From assembly GCA_039881145.1 (NCBI GenBank), contig JAYKKI010000133.1, forward strand, positions 2,560,501-2,624,500: a DNA stretch of 64,000 nt. The letters run 5' to 3'. Position 1 is the stretch's first letter. The number at the start of each line of letters is the position of its first letter. This DNA is from Druceiella hillmani (taxonomy: Eukaryota > Arthropoda > Insecta > Lepidoptera > Hepialidae). Shown here one piece after another: positions 11,569 to 25,419 of the stretch. The notes under the pieces are model-generated. The model was not told the origin of the DNA. It saw only the letters and a program-made list of their open reading frames with translations, and did no database searches. The position numbers and the translations under genes were made by a program.

Positions 11569-12155
11569 TGAGATGTAAACCAAAAAACTGAAAATGAATG
11601 TACCCAATATTTAGTTCTCTCACTTATAAGTAATCGAACGCTTGCAAATAGTACCCATGTTGGTTTTATTTAATGGTGATCGACAGCTAACTTAAAAGCT
11701 CTTGTAATAATACCTGCGGAAAGTGTCACTTAATCAAAAGCATTGGAAAATATCAATTTTCTTATACGACGTACAGAAGTGAGAAAAGAGTTTTCCGTAT
11801 AAAAACTTAATTATTAGAGCCATACTCCTTTAACTCAAGGCCAAACATACTGACTATAGTTCTATCAATTGAGTAATAGTTAACAGCGTCATGGAGTATC
11901 CATTTTTTTCGTTCTCTTAGTATATTGGTAAAAAAAATTCATTATGTTATAGTTTTAACAATTCAGTCGTGAGAAGTAATTTTTTAAATTCTTTTGATAA
12001 TGTTTAAAAACAATTTATCATGGTCAGATTTCTTCGTTGTTCTCCCTTTTTTATATGAAACTCATAACTTATATACATTTAAACCTGGACATTAAACATT
12101 TAGTTAAATACGTGTGTTAATTTTCTATATATGATGTCGTGAAAAAAGATTTTCC
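11569..12155. other. AT-rich sequence, no gene seen
   Basis: Nothing recognisable beyond low-complexity A/T runs. Confidence 0.4.
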
Positions 12156-12198
12156 GATTCCGTTTGTACATCAAAAGTAGAAACGGAATCTGAAACAG

Positions 12199-12262
<64 letters not shown>
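12155..12262. repeat. Small hairpin followed by (TA)n microsatellite
   Basis: GATTCCGTTT and its inverse AAACGGAATC form an 11-bp stem directly before a (TA)n tract at 12202-12261. Element ends next to TA tracts are common in this window. Confidence 0.8.
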
Positions 12263-12267
<5 letters not shown>

Positions 12268-13453
12268 CTACGGAAATATATGCAGACGAGTCTCATGTTT
12301 CCTTTTGATCTCTCAATCGGTAGTAGCATTCCTTTAGAAACCGCTTTACTTAGAAGCTTTACGTTTGTTATAGTAATGAATCACATTAACCCACACATTG
12401 TAAAACCTGACGCATAAAAATATTTATATGGATATTTTAAGAGCAGCAAAGTAATTACCAAAATGTAAAATCGAAAATTACTTGAGTTATCTTAACTTAA
12501 TTACTTTAGATTTATTAATAAATTTATTGAGCTGTGAACTTCAAATATGTGAAGAATTATGATAAATAAAATTATCTCACTTGAAATGAAATATTAAACT
12601 ATAGATTTGCACAGCAGTGCCATATTTAACCGTTTTTTATGTAAAATACGTCTTTAGTACTCAATAAAACGGATTTTTCTCAAATTATCTCTAGGCAAGT
12701 TTCGTGTCTATCTGTAATGAAAATTCAAATGTAAGACAATATTTCTGCAGATAAAATTTTTAAAAATTTAAATTAATTAAATTTATTGTTGAATAAGTAA
12801 AACACCTATTCGCCATATTTGGGATTATATCGAGGAGTTAAAACCCGAACCATAAATATTTCCTCAAAAATGTCAACATTTTCACATTTTGCGTATAGCA
12901 AAAAATAAATAGGACGAATATTTTGTATTCAATTAAAAAATGATTTCTCGATATTTGTGCCAATATAGTTATTACAGCACAAAATATTTTACTACCCAAA
13001 AATTCAATTAATCAAAACAGACTAAATGCAAATTGAACATTTATACATTTATATTATTTCGTACCACTGTGTAAATTTGTGTAGGTAAATAGATAGTAAG
13101 GAGAACAGAGCAGAACAAAATATAATATTTATTACATGTTACAATTATGTAAGCTAATTACATAGATCATTATTTTTTCCTTTTCTTTATAATTTCGATA
13201 TAAATTTATTATTAATTGTTTCAGTTGTCAATACTGATTATATTTCGTCAATGTGTACTTAACTATTAATATATCCAATATTTTATGATCTGTCATATGC
13301 GACATTATGAAAAAGAATTTCGTTGTAAAAAATATATGAAAAAAAAGACAAATTGAAATATATTCGAACTTGCACAAACTTGTATTTTATATTCAATAAA
13401 TTAACTTTGGAGAAAAAATTTCATGTTTTCTCTCACGCTTGAAGGGTAAAGTT
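12263..13453. other. AT-rich sequence, no gene seen
   Basis: No supported feature. Confidence 0.4.
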
Positions 13454-13585
13454 TGTTGACCCGTTATTTTGGTATATTGTCATATATACCAAAATAACGG
13501 GTCAACGTTTCTAATGGAGCCAAAACCATTTACAAATAACCGGTCAACGTTTATAATAGGGCCAAAATTATTTACAATTACGCTT
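13454..13585. repeat. Perfect 22-bp hairpin joined to a 43-bp tandem duplication
   Basis: GTTGACCCGTTATTTTGGTA and onward pairs perfectly with its inverse ..TACCAAAATAACGGGTCAAC across a short loop (13454-13505). Immediately after, a ~43-bp unit starting GTCAACGTTT.TAAT(G/A)G and running to ATTTACAA is present twice. The hairpin's end word GGTCAACG is also the start of the tandem unit, so the two structures are related. Confidence 0.75.
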
Positions 13586-14122
13586 TGTCTCTCGTACTTT
13601 CTCCGATAAAAATATCTTGAACACAGACAAACACTAAAGTTATTACACAAATGATCGTTTTGATTTCTAGTTTTTGTACGAAACACAAGGAATTAAAAAT
13701 TTAACAACCTACTAACAACTAATGAAGCGTCTTCTAAAAATAATAGAATAATGTGGCGAAGGGTATATTTTGTTTGTAATTTTATATAACATTAAAGTAA
13801 AACGTTTTTGTCACCTTCCACTTTTCTTCTTTGTATATGTTTCTTTAATATTTGCATATCCGTTATATACAGGCATTGTACAAATTATTTTTTTAATTCT
13901 AATATGTAGTTTCAGACAATTAGTCTTTAACTAAATTAGGAAATGCTATTAACGAATATGGTTATTTGAATCCATTTATGTAAAATGATTTTAAAAGTGT
14001 AAGGGAAGGGAAGTTATTACACCAACAAAAAACACGATCAGCTTGTCTTAAGAATAATCCTAATGTACAGAGATATGATTTGCTTCGCTATATATAATAA
14101 CAATGAGAAGATGATTATATAC

Positions 14123-14125
<3 letters not shown>
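13586..14125. other. AT-rich sequence, no gene seen
   Basis: No supported feature. Confidence 0.4.
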
Positions 14126-14198
<73 letters not shown>

Positions 14199-14200
14199 AT
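14126..14200. repeat. (TA)n microsatellite with TATG transition
   Basis: TA dinucleotides flanked by TACATA on one side and TGTATG repeats on the other. Confidence 0.95.
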
Positions 14201-14599
14201 AATAACAGGAAGCTGAGCCTTCGTATTACCATGAGATGAATGTCTTAACGTGGGCTGTCGTTTCGGAATGCGTTATGGTGAATTTTAAATCGTGAACGTG
14301 GGTGTTGGAAGGTAGGGATGATTTACGTTAATTTGCATAAGGATGTCATTACATTACATCAATGTTAATAAGAGGTATATTGGAATGTTTTTTGATTTAT
14401 TAAGTTGGAAATATTCAAAGGTTACAAACAAATTATTGCGAATAAGATAGTTAAATTTGACAATTAGTTACTCCACAAATCATTTAGTAAAACCGCTTAT
14501 GTGTCAGCTGGCATCTACGTTATTTTAGAATACCACACACTTTAGTATAATACACTGACATTTTTGAAGTTAAATTTTCTTTAGACGCGTTGATTGAAT

Positions 14600-14850
14600 T
14601 TTGGTAGGGGAAAGCAGAGGTAGTGGTTCTTGTCACCGACATGCTAATGTTAACACTATATCTGTTGCACGCACAGCGACCTGTGTAGACGTATACACAT
14701 ATACATCAACACATTGTATATATCCCACCATACGATGTGCGCGTTGTACGCCTTTTGGATGGGTACAATCTAGTGAGTTCACATCACCGACATGCTGTAA
14801 TAGCAGTATTTCAGTAGCTATAAGGGTGACGTATTATGCAATATTAGTGA
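14600..14850. other. GC-richer patch with a repeated ATCACCGACATGCT-type word
   Basis: This stretch is visibly less AT-rich than its surroundings. The word GTCACCGACATGCTAAT at about 14633 recurs as ATCACCGACATGCTGTAAT at about 14784. A 97-codon frame crosses it (14601-14894) but ends in a (TA)n tract and has no protein features. It may be a decayed element or a regulatory patch. Confidence 0.35.
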
Positions 14851-14854
14851 TATG

Positions 14855-14856
<2 letters not shown>

Positions 14857-14888
<32 letters not shown>
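14857..14888. repeat. (TA)n microsatellite
   Basis: Short pure TA tract. Confidence 0.9.
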
Positions 14889-14891
<3 letters not shown>

Positions 14892-16500
14892 TAACTATGA
14901 CTACATTGAAAGTTCAATGTGTGTAAACCGTGCATTGTTTCAATTGTGTTTTAGTTTAGTTATTATTTTAATTGTTTAATTGTAGGATCGCTGTGCGGTA
15001 CAACAGTGAGTACTAATTTATACATAATGAAATTTTAATTTTCGATAATACAATTAGTTGGAAAATTTAGTGGAAAATAATTTTGAATTTTCACTTCTGT
15101 CAGCAGTTCCCATGACTGCCCATGTTTTTTGTTTAATTAATAAAACGATGTGGGTGCAATAGTTTATTATTTACGCTGTATTTAAACTGACATCAAAGCA
15201 AGCCCTAATAACTATAATACGTGAGATTGTGTTATTGCAGACTTGAAATTGATCCGGTTGAACATAGTTCTCACACTTGGTGTTTAAATACATAATATTT
15301 ACAGAGCCAGAAATTTCTAGGAATTGCTAGGAATTTCTGGCGCTTATTTACCAAGGTTATAAAGATTAGATTTTTGTAACAAAAAGCTACCAGCTTTATA
15401 AATATGCATAATAAAAGTCGCGTAGGTGCATATGCGATAAAACTCGTAGCTTTGTAAACAACAATTTTGACGGTGCCTCAAGTAGTCATAGTTGAACAAA
15501 AAAATCTAAAAATAAGTGTATTTGACTTACAGAACTATATTTTACTGTACTCTCTACTGTACTCTTGAACTTATTTTATAATGGAGGTGAGAGGTGATCA
15601 TAATCACTGCCCAATGGATAATAATAAACCCATGAAGTTGTAATTCGTTTGATTAGTCTCATTGAGTCTTGATTTACATTTGTTATGGAAATACATGACA
15701 GGCGAGGAACTTCTCGTTGGCTAGCAGTCAATCCATCAAAGTTGGGCCAGTCTAATGTGATCTCTATTATAGTACTCTCTCTCTAGATCTCTACTATAGA
15801 TCTCTACTATATATTGATATTTTTTTAAATGTGATCTCCATTAAGGTCTGGAGGATAGAAGTGATCGAGGAAATTTCTTAATTGTTAACAGTAAACTCGC
15901 CGAATTTAGACTTGTCTCAGAGAGTGGTTTGTTTTCATAAGCATTAATCCTTTGAGCACGGTACTTTAAGAATGAGTGTCAATTAAAATTATGTACACGT
16001 ATAAGTTACTTGTGTGATTCTATAAATTATAAGTTTTCAATTCAAATAAAAATCGCATGCCAAATTAAAAAAAAATAGGTACAACAAGAATAATCTGCGT
16101 TTAAGAATATTTAAATTTAAATGGTTAATTTTATAAGATTACAATATTATTAAATTATTTATAATTAAATGTATATGCATATATACAAATTGCGTAATTC
16201 TAATTAGCAAATACTAACAAATATTTTACGCTTCAGGCTGGGTCGGTACTTTAGAACTAGTCAAGACTATCATCCGGTTCGTACTCGGTCCATAAAAAGA
16301 TTCGTAAATCTATACTATGTGAAAAAGTTTTGTTTGTTTATTTGTCTACTTGCGAAAAATTCTGGAACCACATGTCTAATATTTAAATTTATTTTTGAGT
16401 AGAAAAGGTCACATTTTAAAGATAATTACTATTTGTATTTGGATTATTCACATACCCCGTCAACGGCGCCCTTTGGCGAACGAAGGCGAAGTGTTAAGCG
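14889..16500. other. AT-rich sequence with small hairpins
   Basis: A hairpin at about 15306-15342 (GCCAGAAATTTCTA with its inverse) is the clearest structure. A short CTCTCTCTAGATCTCTACTA run lies at 15776-15812. No coding region is supported. Confidence 0.4.
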
Positions 16501-16529
16501 ATGATGGGAAAGAGAGTTTTTAGTGACCG

Positions 16530-16945
16530 CAAGGTAGCATAGTTATGATAATCGTAAATAGGTGAAACAGCAAACTACAAGTAGTAATTAAACTATGTCT
16601 ATCGTCCCCTTATGATAAACGTAAAGGTGTAATATCGCAAGGTACAGTTAGGAAGTAATATTTAATTGCAATCAATTGAAACCACGAGGTACAGTTAGTA
16701 ATCAAAATATGGCCATCGTCCCCTTAAGATAATTATAAAGACAGTGCCTTGAGAAGTTGTCTTCTCGAGGTACAGAAAGTAATATTTGCATCGCCCTTTA
16801 TGATAATTGCATACAAGTGAAACCGGGGAGTACTGTTACAAATTATTAATCTGAGTATTATCCCTTATGATAATTGCAAACTGATAATATTATGAGGTAC
16901 AGTTAGTAAATAATACATGTACATCGTCCTTTTATAGATAGACAA
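16530..16945 (+). repeat. Degenerate tandem repeat, period ~60-80 bp, about 6 units
   Basis: Units share GAGGTACAGTTAGTAAT.. followed by CATCGTCCCCTTATGATAAT and a short variable part. The tacag/tactg core appears near 16642, 16690, 16769, 16827 and 16893, with a weaker unit at 16576. It is an old decayed satellite. Confidence 0.6.
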
Positions 16946-19566
16946 ATATTTATTTATATTTAGTACTATAAAAGGATACCAAGGAAATGTATTTTTTTAT
17001 TTTTATTAAACCTTCTGAAGTATATTTTTTAATGAACCTGTTTAAATACATTTCTATAAAGCTAACACCACTTTCGAAACAATATCTTAAAGTAATAATA
17101 TATCATGATTTTCCAAATATTAGTTACTATAGTAAAAAGAATATTGATGGAAGTAGTATGACATAAAAATCCATTATATATGTATTCTCATAATTTTATT
17201 TTAAATGCAGTTTTTTTAGGTTTTGCTTATGATTCTGGACAGAATATCCACCATTACAGCAATATACATTTACAAGGGGTAGGAAATTTAGAGAGAAATA
17301 GAAAAAGCAAACATGCAAATGAACAATAATAGTATAACTCATAACTTTTTTTGGGATCAATGTTAAATATGCAAATAAATATAATTCCAGGGTAAAAATG
17401 CCTATAATCCTTTCGGTGTCCAAAAGGTTAAGTCATATTTGATCTTGTAAGTTTGTCAATTCTGCATTTTTATTTTTCGCTGTAGAATAATGTCCCGTGT
17501 AACATGAATAAGAATAACTCTTGTTCAAACTTATAACTTCTTTAAACTTAATTTTTGAAACGTTTAACATAATAAGGTATTCGACCAATAATAAAACCAA
17601 GCAAAGTTACAATCATTAAAAAAACATAATAGATAAAAAAAGGGAACAAAGAATAATTCAAAGACAATTTTTTGAGATCAGATTTAAAAATATATGAAAA
17701 TTAACAAAATAGCTATGCTATAATAATTATAAATATTTTCTTAAATCTAAATAGTATTTATATGGTAAATTTCTCCATTTTACATTTTTACTTTTTCTCT
17801 GAAGAATTAAAAATCTCATAAAAACGCACACGAAATAATATAGTTAAAATTATAACCTTTCTTTGAGGTAAAATATTATTAACAAACACGCTAAAACAAA
17901 CAATAAAATCTAAAGGAAATATAAGACAGGAAAACCTAAAAACTAAAATTATTTTTAGAGACCGGAGTGCAAAATTAAAAACTACCCATCACTGACTCAT
18001 TAAATATTATATTTTCGTTTAAAACCCTATTAGGGGACTAGGACCCTATCTAACTTAAACTTCCGTAAGCTTAATAAAAAGCTCCGGCACTAATACCAAC
18101 AAATTGTGAAACATCCTACCCATCACTGTGTCCGGCAAATGCACCCCCCGGCAACCTAGGGACCCACGATGTACGTGACAAACAGCACGGACATTTCATG
18201 TACTCTCTAAGGGCGTTCCCATAAGATTTTCCTTTTCACAACATATTTATCAAAGAATGTCATATTTGGGTCACATCAATCATAATCGTGGAGGCTATTG
18301 AGGGCACACATAAAGTCTGAAGACCGATTCAGACCATTTTTTATAGTTTCGATTTTTAGATGTGATGGAAACTTAAAAATAAATTTTCATTCATTGGCGA
18401 TTGCAGGAAAGAAAACATAGTTCCAGAAAAGCTTGATATGGCGCTTTACGTTTATGTAACTCTGACGATGAGTATGTTTCATTTAAGTTATTTATTAAAA
18501 AAATTAAGGTAATATTGATTTTTTCTCGCAAACCATATTGACTGCAAGTATATTTACAATAACCTGTTTTGTATATTTAGACTGACTGCTTAGTGTACAG
18601 CAGTTGTATTTTTATTACAGAACTCTTGGCTTCTAGTCAGGATCAAAGAAACATTTGATGCTATTTACATAAAAATTAAAATATAGAAATAAAATACGAA
18701 AACGCTTTCAGATACAAAAAATTCTCAAAGAAAATAAATCGATCCGAAATTCAAAAATTTTTGATTTTCATCTGTTCAACCCTTTTAGAAGTAATACTAG
18801 AAAATCTATTAAAAAAACATACATATTTTTTTCTTTCAGAGGATTCATCAAAAAATTTGAAAAATTACTTTTTCGATATTTTAATTTTCAAATCAAATGC
18901 TTATATGATATAAAATATATATTGATTTTAAAGATGAAATAATTTAATGCCCTTGAATGATCCTAAGAAATATATTTTTTATCATTAGCTGAAAGACACA
19001 CATTCTTTGCCAAATATGGGTCTCAACCATAAATTTCAAAAAAATGGAACCCGTGCCGTTTGTATCCGACATTTTCCCATATCATAAATTAGAAATATGA
19101 TAAATCTGGAAGTCAAAAATATATTCACGTTTAAGTTTGTTACTTACCTAACAAGTCTTCACCTATACAATAAATCGTTAATACATTTAAGAAGGATATA
19201 GCTTTTAGAGCAATAACCATATATCATCCGCAGCTTGTGTGAAATATCAATACTGCTAAAATCACGCTTGGAAGTTTATTATTTAATTACGCCTAACCAT
19301 CCAAACAAATTTTATTAAAAATTGGTTTGAACATTAGGAACTATAATCAAGTTGTCCTGCAGATTTCCTTTCAAATCGAGAAATTGAAATATTTCAGTAA
19401 CATAAAATGTGATATTTGCACGATAAACACCATATATTAATCGATAAAATAAAATACAATTTGTGACCAGAAGGGAAAACAAAGAAATGTTATCTTTATA
19501 AATGTGCATATATTATATTTTGAAAATATCAAGAATTTTAATGAAAATTACAAAGAAAATTTCATT
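16946..19566. other. AT-rich sequence with one GC-richer relic
   Basis: Most is featureless. At 17955-18320 the base composition rises and words such as CTACCCATCACTG occur twice (about 17982 and 18117), with a C-rich stretch near 18145. That looks like a decayed transposable-element fragment, but no protein signature could be recovered on either strand. Confidence 0.35.
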
Positions 19567-19567
19567 A

Positions 19568-19606
<39 letters not shown>

Positions 19607-19631
19607 GTATATATATATATATATATATATG

Positions 19632-19701
<70 letters not shown>

Positions 19702-19712
19702 TTACTTATTAC
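19567..19712. repeat. Compound (TA)n microsatellite
   Basis: TA tracts interrupted by TGTA, ACGTA and AAATA units over about 145 bp. Confidence 0.95.
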
Positions 19713-20572
19713 AAATATCTTCATCCTTTCCTAAATGTGTAGGAATTGCACAAATGCATTTAAAATAAACCGTTAACTAACGTTGACAATGGTTCTATTG
19801 TTTTCGAAATGGATGCTTTTTTCGCTCTTATCGAGGTTTCGTTTTTCGACGATGTCTTTGTGCTTTTGAGCGGCTTGAATTAATATCAATGAATGGAAGA
19901 TATATCGAGATATAATATGCACGTTGCCTTATATTGCTACCCCAAAGAATTCTGTAGAAATAACATTTGCAAGCTCTTATCAAAATTGACCTAACTTTTT
20001 ATAACAAAATACAAGATTTTTCCTTTCTGTGATTGACGATTTTGATAATACTTCCAATGATATTATATTTTTATTTTCTTTATATGTCATTTTTATTGTT
20101 ATAACACCTGGCCCAAAGCTATAAAGACTTCTACCGTTCTCTTTAATCTGTAAATCTCGCTACCTTATTCCAAAATCCACGTCGGTAATGCGTGGGTAAA
20201 ATCTGTTGATGATATATTTTCAGAAATTAAAGTAAATTACTCTATATTTTCAAACCCTATAGTTTAATATTAATCTTAAAATATTCCATAACCATAAGCT
20301 CCATTAAGCTGGAGTTGATGGCAGTCATCTTCCTTAGTACAGAGGCTAATCTTCTTATACCCACATCGATATAATATATATAACATTCTCCTGTATATGG
20401 TTGAGCACATTAGATTTATATTTGATGAAATTATTATATTTGGTTAAAAGGGATATAATTTTTGTCCATAATGAGTATTTGCAAGCAGCAATGATTTTTT
20501 ATAAAAAAATTGTTAAATCTTTATGGAAACAGAATTTGTCGTCAGAAACGTTAGTTTAACAACATGAATTAT
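19713..20572. other. AT-rich sequence, no gene seen
   Basis: No supported feature. Confidence 0.4.
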
Positions 20573-20660
20573 GCAGGTATGTATTGCAATTTGGTATTGC
20601 AATATGTATAAATTGTACAGGTAGGTATTGCAATTAGGTATTGCAATATGTATAAATTGT
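20573..20660 (+). repeat. 44-bp tandem duplication, two units
   Basis: Two adjacent 44-bp units (GCAGGTATGTATTGCAATTT.. and ACAGGTAGGTATTGCAATTA..) differ at only a few positions. Each unit itself contains two GGTATTGCAAT-type words. Confidence 0.85.
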
Positions 20661-22229
<1,569 letters not shown>

Positions 22230-22401
22230 CGCCAATACATCGTTGAAAAGAGCACGTAAGGTATATGACAACTTGGCGCCAGCTTCGTCCCCAGTTTCAA
22301 AATTTAAATGAATAAAAATTAAAAAATCAGTATAACCAGTCAATTATTTGTTCAATGAAAATAATCAACCTTAATTTTAGTATGAGATGTAGTTTGCGAA
22401 A

Positions 22402-22559
22402 AACTGGCATTTTATTTTTTTACTTACGTGTACTGGACAGTCTAATATACTTACGTATTTACTGGAAGATAAATGATAATATAAATATTATTTATCTTCC
22501 AGTAAATACCTAAGTATATTGCCTAGTTCACATAAGTAAAAAAAAATAAGAAGCCAATT
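22402..22559. mobile_element. Foldback MITE of 158 bp, ~72-bp arms
   Basis: The left arm (AACTGGCATTTTATTTTTTT.. to ..TATTTACTGGAAGATAAAT) pairs with the right arm ending ..AAGCCAATT around a ~14-nt A/T loop. The inner 19 bp (ATTTACTGGAAGATAAAT) are perfect and divergence increases outward. No duplication was identified at the ends. Confidence 0.75.
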
Positions 22560-23074
22560 GTTCACTCACAAAAAGTACTCAGGTGCGCCTAAAAAAGTTT
22601 TCATTTCCAGAAATAAAATTATATCAGCTGCATTCAGAAAGTAAAACTTGATAAACAGGTAGAACTATCGCTACGCGGGTCCACAATTCATGGGTATGCT
22701 ATAAACGTTTAAGTGTAAATAGTATTTCCATTAAACTAAAGATATTATTTAAAATAATGGTATTATTTAGTATAAATCAGTGAATTTATTTCCTAATGTA
22801 TATTTTACGAATGTAAAATTATCATAAATCTCCTGTAAAAGTGTAAGATCTGGAAGCAGTGATGTAGTTTCCGGGTAAACTGTAATTTAGTAACCTAGTA
22901 ATTTAGTAACCTGTAATTTAATAATTTAGTTTAAAAGTATTTATTTTAATATTATTAGAGGTTGGAGGAACAGGTTTTTCTGAAAATTTTAAATAATATT
23001 TTTATTTATTTACATCTACGCTACTCACCATTTCGACTGATGAACTGATATCAATCGAATGAGAAAAGTTATAT
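22560..23074. other. AT-rich sequence, no gene seen
   Basis: It contains a short internal duplication (AGTAACCTAGTAATTTAGTA, about 22890-22920). No gene is supported. Confidence 0.4.
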
Positions 23075-23087
23075 AAATATATATGTG

Positions 23088-23134
<47 letters not shown>

Positions 23135-23152
23135 AAATATATATTTATAAAT
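23075..23152. repeat. Compound (TA)n microsatellite
   Basis: TA tracts with TGTG, ACATA and AAATA interruptions. Confidence 0.9.
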
Positions 23153-23560
23153 ATATTCTTCATTTTGTACCGGCCATCTATACCAGTATGCGTAATTTGA
23201 AAAAAGAAAAATTTCAATTGAATTTTATTCATATATTTTTTTTATTATCTATCAATTTATATATAGGGACAATTTTCTGCATGGAGCTATTTTTATCATT
23301 TTTCTCATAAGTTCATTGTGCTCAGGGAACATTATTTATTAAATTTAAATATTTACACTGGGCCTCAGGATTACTAGGTGTCGGAAATTGTAATTTGAAT
23401 TGAAAATGGTAACAAATTAAATTGATACGAGTATCCAAGTCTGTGATTTTTGGCAATGTTAAATAATACCGGCAGACTGGAGTGTATACATTACATGAAG
23501 GAACGAGATCGCAAAAGTGTAACAATAGAGAGGGCAACAGATTTATTATAAGCAGTAGTT

Positions 23561-23748
23561 GAATATATTTGGCGTTAATTTTGTAGAAATTCATTATTCG
23601 CAATTAAATGAAACTACGTGATGTAGTATTATTTCTACTATCTTTAATTTCTTTACCACGACCTAGGTTTCGTTGTATATTAGGTCGTGGTAAAGAAATT
23701 AAAGATAGTAGAAATAATACTACATCACGTAGTTTCATTTAATTGCGA
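23561..23748 (+). mobile_element. Foldback ribozyme element, copy 2 (perfect 70-bp arms, 13-bp TSD)
   Basis: The element starts with the one-sided tail GAATATATTTGGCGTTAATT and then enters an inverted repeat. The left arm (23596-23665) and right arm (23681-23750) are exact reverse complements over 70 bp around a 15-nt loop. The sequence ATAAGCAGTAGTT is present at both ends (23548-23560 and 23749-23761), a clean 13-bp target-site duplication. The arms keep only the GAAA half of the hammerhead-like block; the CTGAAGA half and central sequence are missing, so this copy has no complete ribozyme. Perfect arms imply recent formation or active homogenisation. Confidence 0.85.
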
Positions 23749-23761
23749 ATAAGCAGTAGTT

Positions 23762-24130
23762 TAAAAAAGCCCACTTTGACTTCAGGAATTTAAACACCAT
23801 AATCAAACATTCTAGAATTTTACAGAATATGTTGTACAATAACATTACATATTCTGTAAAATTTATTATTCAATAATATTATCTAATTGTAAGAAATATA
23901 CATTTAATTAATAAAACCGTTTACTTAGTCCAAAGACCACGACTAAAACTAATTAAAATAAAGTTCAAGAACAGTTACGCGATAAAGCGATTGGATTGAT
24001 TAAATTTACTACTTACTGTTTATTTTAGAATGTAAACATTTTTAAAAGTATCAATTATGTAAAAATTAATAACATTTTGCGAATTAAGAGTAAAATGGAA
24101 TTATTTCTCTGTTACTTAATTAAATTATTA
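23762..24130. other. AT-rich sequence with a small hairpin
   Basis: A hairpin at about 23817-23862 (TTTTACAGAATATGT with its inverse) is the only structure. Confidence 0.4.
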
Positions 24131-24485
24131 ACAAATGATGTACAGTTTTATTTGCCGTAATTCAAAGTGCTAAAGTTCCTCATAGAACAATTCACAAACA
24201 AATGATGTACCGTTTTATTTGCCGTAATTCAAACTGATAAAGTTCCGTAAGTGTCGTAATTCAAAATGCTAAAGAACAGTATTTGTGATTATTTGAATTA
24301 AAACAACGATTAGTATTAAAAAGGGGTATTTATTAAGTATTAACAAATAATGTACCGTTTTATTTGCCGTAATTCAAACTGCTAAAGTTCCGTAAGTATC
24401 GTAATTCAAAATGCTAAAGAACAGTATTTGTGATTATTTGAATTAAAACAACGATTAGTATTAAAATGGGGTATTTATTAAGAAA
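24131..24485 (+). repeat. Tandem duplication, 146-bp unit, about 2.4 copies
   Basis: Units begin near 24198 and 24344 with CAAAT(G/A)ATGTACCGTTTTAT and are nearly identical. A partial diverged unit precedes them at about 24132. TTTGCCGTAATTCAAA(C/G)TG is the most conserved word. Confidence 0.85.
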
Positions 24486-24714
24486 TTAAATGAGAAAAAA
24501 TTAATTAAGTATTACTAAACTAATCATTAAATATTAAAGTTGGATAAATTACCTTATTTACTTTTGAAAAAGATATTAGTATTACTGACTTCTACATTTG
24601 CGATTTATATTTTATAGTAAGTTTGTCTCTTATTCTGTGGATTTTATTAAATATGTATTTCCGTTGAAAGATTTTTTATGTATATATCATCACAATAAAA
24701 GAGAATAAACTACT

Positions 24715-25010
24715 TTCGACAAGAAACCAATACGCCATTCATATACGACGTGTATACCAAAATCCCCATAGCGACACGACTTCATATTGCATCACGCAAC
24801 ACAGTCGGTGAAAATATGCTGCCTCCTCTCATACACGTACGCACCAATAAGGCTCAATTCCTCCTCCTTTCCCACAAATCTCAACAATAAGAGCGTCATA
24901 CATTAACATACGTAAGCCACGAACGTCGTTTACCGCGGTTAAGACCCTTGAACCCTCGGTATCGAGGATCAGCTCCTTATTACCGAACTCGGAAGCAAAT
25001 CCTGGCAAAC
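24715..25010. promoter_or_regulatory. GC-richer patch with CCAAT-type words, possible regulatory element or exon
   Basis: This ~300-bp stretch stands out from its AT-rich surroundings. It contains ACCAATACGCC, CACCAATAAGGC, several CG-containing words (ACGTACGC, GTAAGCCACGAACGTCG, TACCGCGG) and no recognisable repeat. An open frame of about 62 codons without a start codon runs on the plus strand from about 24704 to 24888. Either a promoter/enhancer or a piece of an exon would fit. There is no TATA or Inr arrangement I would commit to. Confidence 0.25.
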
Positions 25011-25419
25011 ATTCCGATATTTGTATTTGCTAACTTATTATCCCTTGTTATGTATTATATTACCTAAGTCTGTTATGCAACTACAGGTCATATAACGCAC
25101 GGTATAAATGGGAATATAGCTATTCAAACATATTATCCGAAGGTCTTTTACCAAAAACCTGCAGAAAAGTCATATATATTTATTAAAACAGGCAATGTTA
25201 TTTAGTTTTGTTAGGATTGAAGTCGCTTTAAAAATTCTTACAAGCAAATTGTTTTCAACGACCCAAACCCAATTTGGCATTTAACAATATTTAAAAATAT
25301 TACAACAGAATAGCTACTACTACAAAATTTGATACTTTTAATGAAATGTCCTGGGTTAAAATAGGTTAAAATAGATTAATTAAAAACTAATTTTGAAAAG
25401 ATGTAAAAATTTACTAAAT

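Noticed and set aside
14038..14232. Frames made of IYIYIY repeats (also 19502, 22089, 23002, 29354, 50444)
   Set aside because: They are translations of (TA)n microsatellites.
23596..23750. Perfect hairpin as a microRNA precursor
   Set aside because: It is one copy of a dispersed foldback family with a target-site duplication, so it is a mobile element and not a specific microRNA locus.
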